Part shown: positions 43,970-55,426 of the stretch, one piece after another
Layout of the letters: the number at the start of each line of letters is the position of its first letter
Numbering within the stretch: position 1 is the first letter of the stretch
DNA from: Cliona cf. orientalis
Lineage: Eukaryota; Porifera; Demospongiae; Clionaida; Clionaidae
Length of the DNA stretch: 64,000 nucleotides
Direction of reading: 5' to 3'
NCBI GenBank assembly: GCA_963930775.1
Contig: OZ005689.1
Span: 20,403,262-20,467,261, forward strand
Notes under the pieces: model-generated
Seen by the model: only the letters and a program-made list of their open reading frames with translations
What the model was told of the DNA's origin: nothing
Databases searched by the model: none
Program-made: the position numbers and the translations under genes

Positions 43970-44598
43970 TGTGACCGGACTTGGGAAAACCCTCCGTAAT
44001 GAATTTTTTCTGAAAATTGAGTTTGATGTATGGTTGATAGGCTCTACCATAGAGCTAACCTGCGTTTTTAGGCCGATCGCGCGCATCGTTGTGGAGATAC
44101 AGCACTTAGCTTGCGATCGTGCCACACCCGCATAATCGACAAATTACGGTCTAAAGGCGTTGCTATGCACACGTATGGCATTTCCGCATACTACGCATGA
44201 CCCGGAAATCAATTAAATGAACCTGGGCGGAGCCGTTCGAAATGAACGTAAAGACAGTTAAATTTCGTTGATCACGACAACCGATTGTCTTAAATGCCCA
44301 AGAAGCTAAAAAGGTGAGTGAACATATAGTAGCTCGATGAATCTAGCTGTATCTAGATCTAGGTAGAGAATTCTAATTAGCGCCCATAGCAATGGCTCCG
44401 TGTGACTAGGTGGGTCAAAATGAAGGCTTATTTCGCCTTTGTATAGCATGACTAGCCTCCGTAGAAGACGGCAACAGTTAGAAGGGTTGTTCCACATGTG
44501 TATGATAAAATCTGGACTTTGACAAATTTCGAACTGAGCTACTAAAAACGCACATTGCGCGAATCGCGCGCGGATCCTTTACGCCAAATTCAGTCACA
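43970..44598. mobile_element. TIR element, TGTGACCGGATTTGGG family, copy 2
   Basis: Starts TGTGACCGGACTTGGGAAAA and ends ...CAAATTCAGTCACA. Its interior follows the 36686 copy throughout (GTTTGATG.ATGGTTGATA, CTCTACCATAGAGCT, CCTGGGCGGAGCCGTTCG), with more differences at the right end. Confidence 0.85.
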
Positions 44599-44924
44599 TA
44601 TACTATAACAAAAAGCATCCACAGCAGTAAAAGTACCCCAAATCAGACCACTGTGACAAAAACAGAAAGACTGGCGTACAAGACTATTATTAAACTCTCA
44701 AACAAACACAACCAGAGAGCAAAATAGGGCTCCCATTTGTGTCATTTGGGGGACAAAGGTCAGTCCAGTAGTCCAGTCCAGTGAATGGATACACCCTAAG
44801 GGTTATGGCTGGTCACTGACTGCAACTGTGGAGATTTCACTAATGCCTCTGCCTATGGACGCTTGGCTCTAAACTGCAGCTGTGGGATCTCTATTTGGGT
44901 CACTTATTAGCATACAGTGCTACT

Positions 44925-45410
44925 GGGCAAGAGAGTAGATTTTGACCCCTTGGAAGCTGGCTGCCCCTCCCCCCCTCCCCCCCCCCCCTTGAGAGTAGCC
45001 ACCATCCATACATGTCATACATGCATAAGTAAAAGATTTAAAGGTGAAAGTATCCAAAGTGGCAGTTTTGCTTATTTCTAAGCCATAAATTAGCTGAAGC
45101 TTTGCGCTACGCGCAATAGGAGACACATCCCACATCTTTGCAACATTTGACTTGAAATAGAGGGGAACCAGTGGATGGATAATACTGTCCGAGTGCTCAG
45201 ACGCCACCAGAACAAGACTCAGAGGTTGAAATGTTAAATTTTCCTGAGGGAGCATACCCCCAGACCCCCCTAATATATTGAAGTTAATTCTACACGGATG
45301 GAAACACATACTATAGTCTTTGCCCCCCCCCCCCTTAACTGTGAAATTGTCGCGTTTGCCCCCCCCCCCTTGACGAAAATCCTAAATGAAACCCTGAAGT
45401 GAATCTTGCA
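44925..45410. repeat. C-rich dispersed repeat, related to 59205-59290 and 61500-61700
   Basis: GAAGCTGGCT...CCCC...GAGAGTAGCCACCA recurs near 59233 and TTTC.GGGGGAGCAT.CCCCC.GACCC.. recurs near 61580. The three partial copies point to a common non-coding element. Confidence 0.5.
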
Positions 45411-45913
45411 TGTAATCAGTTTTGACTTCATACACAGTTATGTCAATGGTTGGACTACGTACATGTCAAATTGCGGAGTGTGATGAACTTTCGTCGAGCA
45501 TCTGGAGATGAAGATGTCCAAAAATTGTGTAATTTTACATTAGGTTGTGATTTAAGAGTTTCACTAGTAGTTAAGAACCATGATTTAGCTTACTGGTACA
45601 TGTAGGTACCATCAGGATGTACTTCTATACCAAATTTGATGCCTTACTAAAAATTCCTACGGAGATATTAACCACAATAGTTGAAAAATAAGTATATTTA
45701 TGTTAGGTTAGGTTGGGAATCTCGCATGAATATCATAGTTAAACGCCGAATCTGGAAGCAAATATTTCCGCCGGTTGCTCCAAACAGGTGGAAGTATGCC
45801 TTAATGACGTAGCACCAAACACACATATACAATAATGACGTTTTCAATGACCACACCCACTGGCCATCTGAGAACGAGAAGGTAGCGAGAACGGAGTTGT
45901 TAGCGTTGAACGC

Positions 45914-46069
45914 ATGGAGCCCTTCGCTTCTAAAGCGTCCAAGCGAGGCAAGATAGTAACGATAGACAGCCCAAAAGCCTTTTTAAAGTTCCGAAGTAGT
46001 TCAGTGGGGTTGATAGCTACTGCTTCACTAGGTGGTTTGCTGGTCTTTCGTATTAGCTACGTACAGTAA
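45914..46069 (+). CDS. Small ORF, 51 aa, possible single-pass membrane peptide
   Basis: ATG at 45914 in a good context (GAACGCATGG) reads MEPFASKASKRGKIVTIDSP, a basic segment, then SSVGLIATASLGGLLVFRIS, hydrophobic enough to span a membrane, and stops at TAA 46067-46069. No homologue is recognised. It could be a first exon instead, using a GT downstream of FRSSSVG. Confidence 0.3.
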   Translation: MEPFASKASKRGKIVTIDSPKAFLKFRSSSVGLIATASLGGLLVFRISYVQ

Positions 46070-46727
46070 TACTGTATAGAAATAAACGTACCAGAGCGAT
46101 TCTCTACCTTCAGAAACTTGCCTCATATTTTCCATAGCCTTCGATCTCACGATTTTTGACTGTTTGTATTGCTATAATATATTGTGAACATGATACGTAC
46201 AGGTTCCATGTCATCGCTCGTCATAGCTTTTGTTACGGAGCGGTCCTTTTTGGATACTTTGCACGCTAATACTACAGCTAAAAGTATGATTTATTTACTT
46301 TGTAGGTCAAAATAAGTGTGCATATAAAAAAAAGTTACACTCTTGCCCAGTAGCACTGTATACCGTGTTTCTTCCAAAAATTCAGCATGATGATAATAAT
46401 AATATATAGCTTTAGCTTCGCACACTATATGCGTACGTGTACGAGTACTGTGCGTGCGTAAACACACCGCATTTTGGCGCAAAAATTACGTCAAGCGACA
46501 AGACTAACCAGAAGACAGAACAGCTAGGCGCCAAAGAAGCCTAGCTCTCATTCACAGTGCTAGCTAGCTGTAGTTCAACTGTACAATCCACTATGGATTC
46601 AACAGAGCTGGGAAACCATATAACACCCGAAATACTCGCCTTACCTAATGCAATTTGAATTCAAATAAATTGAGGTGAGTATTTCAGGTTCAGATTGAAG
46701 CTCAAGCAATACCTATAATAATATAAT

Positions 46728-46770
46728 ATCAAGGGCTTATAGACCCCCAAGGAGTCTATAAGCCCTTGAT
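46728..46770. repeat. Perfect hairpin of 20-bp arms
   Basis: ATCAAGGGCTTATAGAC and GTCTATAAGCCCTTGAT flank a short CCCC-AAGG loop. The arm text GGGGTCTATAAGCCCTTG also occurs in two units of the tandem array (50150 and 50991). Confidence 0.8.
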
Positions 46771-46772
46771 AA

Positions 46773-47195
46773 TACCGTATAGCGTGTAATTTCGTGGGTA
46801 TTAATTTTGTGGAAAGTCCGAAAAGGCCCCCAAAAATTTCGTGGCAGCAATCAGTTCAGGGGAGTGGCACCCGGCACAAGCGATGATGTAATCGATACAC
46901 ACGCTCAATCTCGCTCGCGATCTTCTCTATTACAACTACAAATACTTGGACAAATAGCATGAGATAGAAGAATATTAGTATCTAAGACGATAGTGGCTAC
47001 TGTCACTTGCAAACACTAGGAATATTTATAATTGCTTCGCTGCCACGATGTTTATGGCCACGCCCATCATCATGGACTCATATCACCGATACCGTAGGCA
47101 TCAATTTTCGTGGGTGGAAATTTTCGTGACTGCCAAGTCAACCACGAAAATAATGAAAATTAGCACCCCACAAAAATTACCCGCCATACGGCATA
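46773..47195. mobile_element. MITE, TACCGTATAGCG family
   Basis: TACCGTATAGCGTGTAATTT at the left, mirrored by AAAATTACCCGCCATACGGC at the right. Interior words TTTCGTGG and CCACGAAAAT repeat near both ends, as in 11132-11354. Confidence 0.7.
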
Positions 47196-47199
47196 CGTT

Positions 47200-49049
47200 T
47201 GTATACTCAAAATGCACCAAACACACTGATGAACTATTTACCACTTCTAAAACCCTATAAATGTGGATTGTTAAGAGACCCCAGAGAGAGTCACACACAC
47301 ATAGACAGATAGAGACAGGGGGGGGGTAGTGTCACTACGTAACTGGCAACTGCTGGTGCAATCTGTAGGTGTAGCAAATTTAATAGGAAAGCCCAGATAA
47401 AGAGAGCAAGCAATTTTCCTCTCAGAAATTGGAGTAACCACAATCATGCCAGATTACTAAAAAATGGAAATGTTCTCCAATTCTTCGCTCGTTAACACAC
47501 AATGTATCAGACCTTTTCTATTTCCCTTAAAGCACCAAGTTTGAGGCTAGGAGATTGCAGTCCTAAACACCACTACCTGTGTTTCATTGTTTTATGACAA
47601 GTATTCATGCCATAGGCTCAACCCCAGGTGACGCGGCCAGCAACGAGTTCAAGGGGAAAATGGATGAGAAATCTCAGGGTACCGTATCAAATACTGATCA
47701 TCAATAGACTTAAGAAGTAAACGTTTAGCCAATTAGATGACCACCAGGAGGTGTGACCAGGCGCGACTTGCACCTTCGCTGCTGCCTCAAATGTATTAGT
47801 CGTATATGGGAATAGAAATACTCTCAGTTGCTACAATACGATAAAATCGAGCAGCACCCTAGAGCCCGAGTGCAGTAAGATCGGCCACTAAACTATCCAT
47901 AATTGTGGCAATAGGTGAATGGCAAGAGTCCTTGCTATTTTATGTGTTTTAGAGCATTTCTTCCCATACCCATAGTGTATTTTTGACCACCAGTGGGCAT
48001 ATGCATACGTGTGATACAGTGCGATTCACACCTGTAAGAACTATCGCTAGAACTACACACTACTAATCTTGAAATGAAGCCATCGCCGTCTCTTTCACTG
48101 ATCAGTCTACGCTAAGGTGACCGGAAGCCCATACATTTTATCGGAAAATGGAATTTTGTACTACGTATATGGGGGTTAATGATATGCAAGCCACGCACGT
48201 GGCGGTAAAAATTATAGCTACATTATTCAGCTTGTAACTTTCGTTGTGAATAAGCTATGACCTTGTCTAAGGTACCATTGAAAAGATCACAAAAAGCGCT
48301 TTCTAGTGGTATCAAGACCATCAAGAAGTGTAGTCTTCACTAGTGACAATGGCAGCCACGGCGGTCAACCCGCGCCTGGCTAGGACAGACTTTGAATTTT
48401 GTGCAAATCAGTAATGGGCAAGCTGTACTTCTAGGTCCTGATATACAAATAGGTAAGTATCAGAACTATCTTTACGTACAATCTGGAGAGTATTGGACTT
48501 ACCTGGTGAACACCAAACACACTTTAAAAGAACAAATAATTCATGACTTTAGACAGACTTCCATCCAGAATACAACATAGCTAAGCTATTAAACAGAAGT
48601 CAGGCTAAACGTTAGTACTAGTACTAGCTATAGTCCAAGCGAAAACTCTTGGTGGCAAATAGATTCTTCATAGTGAGCCATCTTGTCTGCTGACTGGACA
48701 AATTGCTGTCTGGAATGAACTTTGAATTTTGTGCAAATCAGTAATGGACATTCTAGAATGAGCACAAGGGTAGATTTATGATCCATACTATGTCCTTAAC
48801 CTGCAGCAGTGGCATGGAATCGATACTGAGTAAACTGTCTGAGAATGAAGCCTTGGAAATCTGGAAAAAGTTCATTGAATAGCCTGGCTTCTAAGTGTAG
48901 CACTGGGCCAGTGCCCTTTGTCTATAGAAGTATATGGGGGAGTAGTCCGCATGAGGTAACCACAACTACAATATGTGACGCATTGTGGCACGCCAGCTAT
49001 GAATATTTTACAACTTCCTTTTTCTGATAAATCAGGCACCATAGTGTAG
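47200..49049. other. No gene seen; one 31-bp direct repeat
   Basis: ACTTTGAATTTTGTGCAAAT + CAGTAATGG occurs at 48390 and 48719. Otherwise the stretch looks unique and lacks splice-bounded frames. Confidence 0.4.
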
Positions 49050-49245
49050 ACTGTGATTGAAAGCTCTTCAAGAAGTGAAGAAGGCTATGGTGGTCAGCAA
49101 ATGTGCCAGAAGTTTTGAACAAAAGCATTTTCAACTAAATCCACACAATTCAGACCTTGAAAATGCCCTAAAAAGCCTAATATTTGCATCTTATTAACCA
49201 GATATGTATGTAGCAGCTGGCATGGTAACAGACACACACACAAGT
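49050..49245 (+). repeat. Dispersed repeat, copy 3
   Basis: Shares AAGAAGGC...GGTCAGCAAA, CAACTAAATCCACACAATTC and GGCATGGTAACAGACACACA with 40.1 kb. It is followed directly by the promoter-exon unit. Confidence 0.65.
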
Positions 49246-49249
49246 CTGG

Positions 49250-49672
49250 TATTTAATTAGAAGTAATTACAGTGCCTGCTATTAAATAGCCACAAGGGAA
49301 TCCCTACAGTAAAAAGTAGTGGGAAGAGGGCTGGAGCTTGTTATGTGTTAACCACTAGTGATAACATCCAGCAGCCTTCTAAAAGGGCTTAGAAGGGATA
49401 AAAATGTATCACAGAGTTTCTATACTGAATTTGAGCTACCAGAATGGCATCTTCTTCTTTGTCAGGTATCTAGCATAAAAAGTAACTGTGTAAATTTATG
49501 ATCTATGTGTAGGCCATAAACTAAACCCATCATGTAACTTGTCCACAAACTTGGGAAGCAGTCTGGGTGAGAGTAAGAAGAGTTCCCCCAGGGACAAAGA
49601 GCTCTTTTAGCCAGCATAATAGTCTCCACTCAATAGACAGTGGACAGATGCCATTCCCAACCCTCTTTTCTT
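49250..49672 (+). repeat. Promoter-exon unit, copy outside piggyBac-2
   Basis: Homologous to 33015-33665. It holds GATAAAAATG (49397), an ATG at 49444 (MASSSLS) and the donor CAG|GTATCT. The second exon is mostly absent. CT and CA microsatellites (49669-49729) follow, as CA arrays follow the other copy. Confidence 0.75.
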
Positions 49673-49732
<60 letters not shown>

Positions 49733-49765
49733 CGACTACTATACCCCTCACGCATGCGCCAAGGG

Positions 49766-52700
49766 TTAATTATTGAAACTAGCGCTTAGAACAGCAAATG
49801 ACCCTACCAGGCACACACGCATACACAAGCACTCTCTACCTACTACATGTACCAGTATCTACTCGGGCGAACCTCAGCGTTACAGTGCACAAAATAGCCA
49901 CAGTCCATCTTTAAACTGAATAACTATTGCCAAGGGCTTAAAGACCCCAAAGAGGGAGAGGGCATGTAACTGGCACCTGGCAAACTTCAAATCCATAGGC
50001 TAAAAATAGTAAATCCACGTTATCAGTCCATAGCACTAATGCAGTCCAGACAGCAGCTGTTACTATAATTAGTTACAAACCACTGTCTGATTTGAACTTT
50101 GCTAGGTACACTATCATGAATGGCAGTTACATGCCCTCTCCCCCTTTGGGGTCTATAAGCCCTTGCTATTGCATAAAGTTTTACGAGTAACAAAACCTTA
50201 CAAAACCATTTGTATGTCAACAAAGGAAGAAATTATGAAGCAAAAATGAACACTAAAATGCAACTGGCATGGGCATATACAACATCACACAACTGGCTTG
50301 CAGTTTTTATACCTGCTCATTTTTTTAGCCTTGGATTGGTCCTGAGGAGACAGGTGCAGAAAATAAAGTCTAGGTGTCAATTGCAGAAAGTCGAGTAGTA
50401 TAATATGGACGAACTATCCAGTAAAAATATTCGAACTAGCACTTAGGACAGCAAATATTAAACCCTACCAAGCACATGCGCACACATAAGCACTCTACTT
50501 ACTACACTTTTACCCACTTCTCACGACTAGAAACTCAGTCTCTTGCTAGCATAGCTGGAAGGTGGAAGGTAAACAGTTGAGAAATTCTTTTGGTCACTAC
50601 ACTGTAACCTTAAACTTTTTCTGGGGAGAACCCTCGGGCATGTACAATACCACGAAATTGGCTTACAGTCTTTTAATTCTCTTATTTGTACTACGAAGCT
50701 GAAATGAACGCTACAATGCAACTGGCGTGGGCATATATACAACATCACACAAATGGCTTGCAGTCAGCTAACTGTAATTGTAACTGTAAGGCTAGATAGG
50801 CAAGAACTGTGCCATGATCTCAGACAAGAGCCTGAAACTACTCCAGTTTTGTGTACTGGGCACTGCTACTATACTAAAGGCTAGAGTGGCATCTGAATGC
50901 CATACAGTAGGGCAGTTACAGTAATACCTAATCATGATGCCACCAGGTACACTATCATGAATGGCAGTTACATGCCCTCTCCCCCTTTGGGGTCTATAAG
51001 CCCTTGCTATTGCATAAAGTTTTACGAGTAACAAAACCTTACAAAACCATTTGTATGTCAACAAAGGAAGAAATTATGAAGCAAAAATGAACACTAAAAT
51101 GCAACTGGCATGGGCATATACAACATCACACAACTGGCTTGCAGTCTTTATACCTGCTCATTTTTTTAGCCTTGGATTGGTCCTGAGGAGACAGGTGCAG
51201 AAAATAAAGTCTAGGTGTCAATTGCAGATAGTCGAGTAGTATAATATGGATGAACTATCCAGTAAAAATATTCGAACTAGCACTTAGGACAGCAAATATA
51301 AAACCCTACCAAGCACACGCGCACACATAAGCACTCTACTTGCTACACTTTTACCCACTTCTCACGACTAAAAACTCAGTCTCTTGCTAAGTATAGCTGA
51401 AGGTGGAAGGTAAACAGTTGAGAAATTCTTTTGGTCACTACACTGTAACCTTAAAATTTTCCTGGGGAGAATCCTCGGGCATGTACAATACCATGAAATT
51501 GGCTTACAGTCTTTAATTCTCTTATTTGTACTCGATACCTCCTTTATTCTAGGATTGGTGCATGGGTCCCAGCGAGGCCCTTAGAGACTTGCAATCCTTG
51601 GAGAGAGACTGAGAGGTAATCACGGTCTGTGCGTGGGTCCCAGCGAGGCCCTTTAATAGAGACTCGCAAAACCCTTGTAGGTAGAGTAAGACGATTGAAC
51701 TGTAGAATGAAAATTAACAAATAATATTAATAGATTATTCGAACTAGCGCTTAGAACAGCAAATGACCCTACCAGGTACACTATTTGTATCTCGACAAAG
51801 GAAGAAGCTACAAAGCTGAAATGAACGCTACAATGCAACTGGCATGGGCATATATACAACATCACACAACTGGCTTGCAGTCTTTATACCTGCTCATTTT
51901 TTTAGCCTTGGATTGGTCCTGAGGAGACAGGTGCAGAAAATAAAGTCTAGGTGTCAATTGCAGAAAGTCGAGTAGTATAATAATATGGACGAACTATCCA
52001 GAAAAATATTCAAACTAGCACTTAGGACAGCAAATATTAAACCCTACCAAGCACACGCGCACACATAAGCACACTACTTACTACACTTTTACCCACTTAT
52101 CACGACTAAAAACTCAGTCTCTTGCTAAGCATAGCTGGAAGGTGGAAGGTAAACACAGTTGAGAAATTCATTTGGTCACTACACTGTAACCTTAAACTTT
52201 TTCTGGGGAGAACCCTCTGGCATGTACAATACCACGAAATTGGCTTACAGTCTTTTAATTCTCTTATTTGTACTCGATACCTCCTTTATACTAGGATTGG
52301 TGTGTGGGTCCCAGCGAGGCCCTTAGAGACTCGCAACTCTTGGAGAGAGACTGAGAGGCAATCACGGTCTGTGCGTGGGTCCCAGCGAGGCCCTTAGAGA
52401 CTTGCAATCCTTGGAGAGAGACTGAGAGGCAATCACAATCTGTGCGTGGGTCCCAGCGAGGCCCTTTAATAGAGAGTAAGATGATTGAACTGTAGAATGA
52501 AAATTAACAAATAATATTAATAGATTATTCCAACTAGCGCTTAGAACAGCAAATGACCCTACCAGGTACACTATTTGTATCTCGACAAAGGAAGAAGCTA
52601 TGAAGCTGAAATGAACGCTACAATGCAACTGGCATGGGCATATACCTGCTCGTTTTTTTAAGCCTTGGATTGGTCCTGAGGAGACAGGTGCAGAAAGTAA

Positions 52701-53090
52701 GTCTAGGTGTCAATTGCAGAAAGTATAGTATGGACAAACTGTCCATTATTTGAACTAGCGCTTAGGACAGCAAATAACCCTACCAAGCACTCGCGCACAC
52801 ATAAGCACTCTACTTACTGCATGTATCTACTCGGGCGGACCTCGGCGTTGCAGTGCACAAAATAGCCACGGTCTATCTTCAAACCAACAACTATAAAATT
52901 TTACAAGTAAAAGGGGGGGGCGGGCGAGGGGGCTTTTTACGAAGAGTACAACTACTTATATCTCGACAAAGGAATAAGTTTCAAAGAGTATCTAGTACGG
53001 ACATCTACAACACCACACGACTAGCTTCAATATTAAATTTATACTTCATACCTCGTCCTTCCTAGATCCTAGATGGTACCGCACGCTTTG
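49766..53090 (+). repeat. Tandem array of about 0.8-kb units
   Basis: The marker GGTACACTAT occurs at 50105, 50946, 51775 and 52565 (steps of 841, 829 and 790). Each unit holds GACAAAGGAAGAA.., CTGGCATGGGCATATA, CAACTGGCTTGCAGTC and ..CTTAGGACAGCAAAT. Units 3 and 4 contain nested subrepeats of about 72 bp (GTGCGTGGGTCCCAGCGAGG). The left edge (49766) and right edge (53090) are partial units. Matching 62-codon frames in units 1 and 2 only reflect the repeat. Confidence 0.85.
50765..50946 (+). mobile_element. Solo 182-bp foldback arm inside the tandem array
   Basis: Matches 54739-54920 over 182 bp with a single C/T difference by eye. It occurs in one unit only and ends at the array marker GGTACACTAT. 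Confidence 0.85.
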
Positions 53091-53140
53091 CCAATAACGG
53101 TGCCTGCGTACTAGTACACCTTATATATACAGCTGCACGT

Positions 53141-53400
53141 GATAGCCTAGCCGGCCGGCCGGCTGCATGCTGCATGCATGCACCCGGCCGGATATGTATA
53201 CGTACATGGCCGGCGTGGCATGCGCCGTGCCATGTGGATATGCGCTCGAGCTATTATTATAATATAATATTTTATGCCATGCCGCGCCACGCGCGCCCCG
53301 GTGCCATAAATATCATATCATATCGATATAATTATCATATCCGGATCCGGATCCACAATCAAGGCGCTTGGCGTGGCGCTAGCAGTGTACTGCCATGAAT
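53141..53400. other. Patch dense in short palindromes
   Basis: Nearly every few bases form a self-complementary word: CCGGCCGGCCGG, TGCATGCA, CCGGCCGG, GTATAC, TACGTA, GGCATGCC-like, CTCGAG, TATAATATAATATTTTAT, GCGCGC, ATCGAT, CCGGATCCGGATCC. GC-rich blocks alternate with AT-only blocks. A reading frame crosses it but is explained by composition. Confidence 0.6.
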
Positions 53401-54257
53401 AATTATTATTGAAATTACATACTATTACATGAATCGTTCAACACCAAGATGATAAAAATAAGACAAAATGTCTATGTTCCTTGAATATAGAGTCTAAGAG
53501 ATGAAGTAGGTACTAAATAAGCCATTTTCCTTGAGCACCAAATCATCCATGTCCCTTATTATTCAGGGATTCCCAGAGCTTATAAAGTCTTGTAGCCATT
53601 TCTCAAATATCTTGGCAATCACTGCAGGTTGTATAGAAAATAAAACAAAAAATTATACCAAAAAGTAATTCATGGGGGGGGGGGGGGTAGCACTAGGGGA
53701 GCATAATTTCTAGGCATGTAGAATGGATCAAAAGTAGACATTTGATGGTGGGGATTGTTGATTCACACCTTCAATTAGGAGATAAAGACAGAAACATGTA
53801 CAAAATGCCACGGTCTATTTTCAAACTGAACGGCTAATTTTTACGAGTAAACTCTCTCTCTCTCTCTATCTCACTACTCCACCGGGTATAAAAACAAGAG
53901 CTCTCTAGAGCACATACCCCGCACATTGCATCTGCATTTAAAAGTTGCAAGACCGAGCTGCCACAGCAGCACAATCATGTAGTCGTTGATGAAATTTACC
54001 TACCCACCCTAGGCCAGTTGTATACACGAGCACAAAGCACATGGACAGAAGTAGACATGGTCGATAGGCACTGCCAACAAAACACACTAGTTGTTACTTT
54101 CATGGACAATTCCAAACCATTTTAAGTATGCATAGTGAAGCCACTTTATTGCTGAATTCTACTGTGCTTACAAGTTGCTTGGATGCCTATAGATCTCAAG
54201 ATCTGGCAATTTCCGTGCCAATGATAACAGACAAAACCTGATTACTTTACCCTTCCT
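53401..54257. other. No gene seen; G tract and CT repeat
   Basis: A G-rich run at 53673-53687 and CT repeats near 53852-53870. The words CACGGTCTATTTTCAAACTGAA and TTTACGAGTAAA at 53807-53850 echo the tandem array, so a stray piece of it lies here. Confidence 0.45.
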
Positions 54258-55426
54258 ACTGAGAGCCTGTGCAAACTGCTCCAGTTTGGATGCTTGGCCG
54301 ACTACTGTAAGTTCCAGGGGTAGGCAAATGGGAGCAAATGAGCCAATTGTGGCTCCATCAGGATTTATCGTGGCTCTTGACTAATCTTACTTTTAGAAGT
54401 AGCCATGATGGGTCATCATGTCAGAGAATGTGAAGGGGGTATGGATCATTCATGCACTAGTGAGTACATTAGCCACATGATTGAATCGTTTTGTAGTAGT
54501 TGCATGGCTATAGCTAGTTTCCCAGGTTTTGCAAATTTCTAGTCCACTCTCAAGTAATTATTTAGAAGGGGTATTCTTGCATTTGGTCATGTCTCTAGCT
54601 ACGTATGACTAAGAGGGCGTTTGTAACAAGTGGTGACCCAGGGTTGGTGTTGGTTTTGTGAATGATGTGTATGGCCATTGGCTCTACAGTAGAATGCTCT
54701 TTTGCAGCTTTGGCTCTGTGTTTCAGTTCACTTGCCCACAGCTAACTGTAATTGTAACTGTAAGGCTAGATAGGCAAGAATTGTGCCATGATCTCAGACA
54801 AGAGCCTGAAACTACTCCAGTTTTGTGTACTGGGCACTGCTACTATACTAAAGGCTAGAGTGGCATCTGAATGCCATACAGTAGGGCAGTTACAGTAATA
54901 CCTAATCATGATGCCACCAGCAAAGGCTTGCCCACATGATGATTACATCTTTCTAGTATTGTTACTATGGTTGGTCACACACACACTAGTACTGTACACT
55001 AGTGTACAGTACTTAATCAGCTGATTAAATTGTTGTGGGCTAGGGAGATAGTTTTGTGAACATGTTTTTAACTATGTCTCAGTGACATTATATGCAGTAG
55101 CATTGCTGTTATCATAGCAACAAAATTACTAGAAAGATGATAATTATCAAGTGGGTGAGCCTTTGCTCTTGGCATTAGGTGTAAGTACTGTAACATTTCA
55201 AATTACCACAATTTCATACTCCATAGCCTTACTGTATGGCACCAAGAGCTTATCAAACTGACAAAGGTGGCGCTTGATGGCAGTCCAGGCTTAAAGTAGC
55301 TAGTGCCAAGCACACAAAACTGTAGTCTTGTCTGAGGTCATGGCATGATTCTTGCCAGCCTAGCCTTATAGTAATAATATAGTCGACCAAGCACCCAAAC
55401 TGAAGCAATTAGCACAGGCTCTCAGT
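54258..55426. mobile_element. Large foldback element with inserted spacer
   Basis: Outer ends ACTGAGAGCCTGTGC...CAGTTTGGATGCTTGG.CGACTA and the mirror ending GGCTCTCAGT. Inner arms 54739-54930 and about 55150-55380 are also mirrored (AAGGCTAGATAGGCAAGAA / TTCTTGCCAGCCTAGCCTTA). About 425 bp (54310-54735) interrupts the left arm. The centre has its own mirrored ends CTTTCTAGTATTGTTACTAT and its inverse. Confidence 0.75.

Noticed and set aside
50210-51239. Two near-identical 62-codon frames (MYVNKGRNYEAK...)
   Set aside because: They recur because the satellite unit is repeated; the frame is not kept in units 3 and 4 and no splice or start signal supports it.
53174-53398. 74-codon frame across the palindrome patch
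   Set aside because: It follows from alternating GC and AT blocks and lacks any protein-like pattern.
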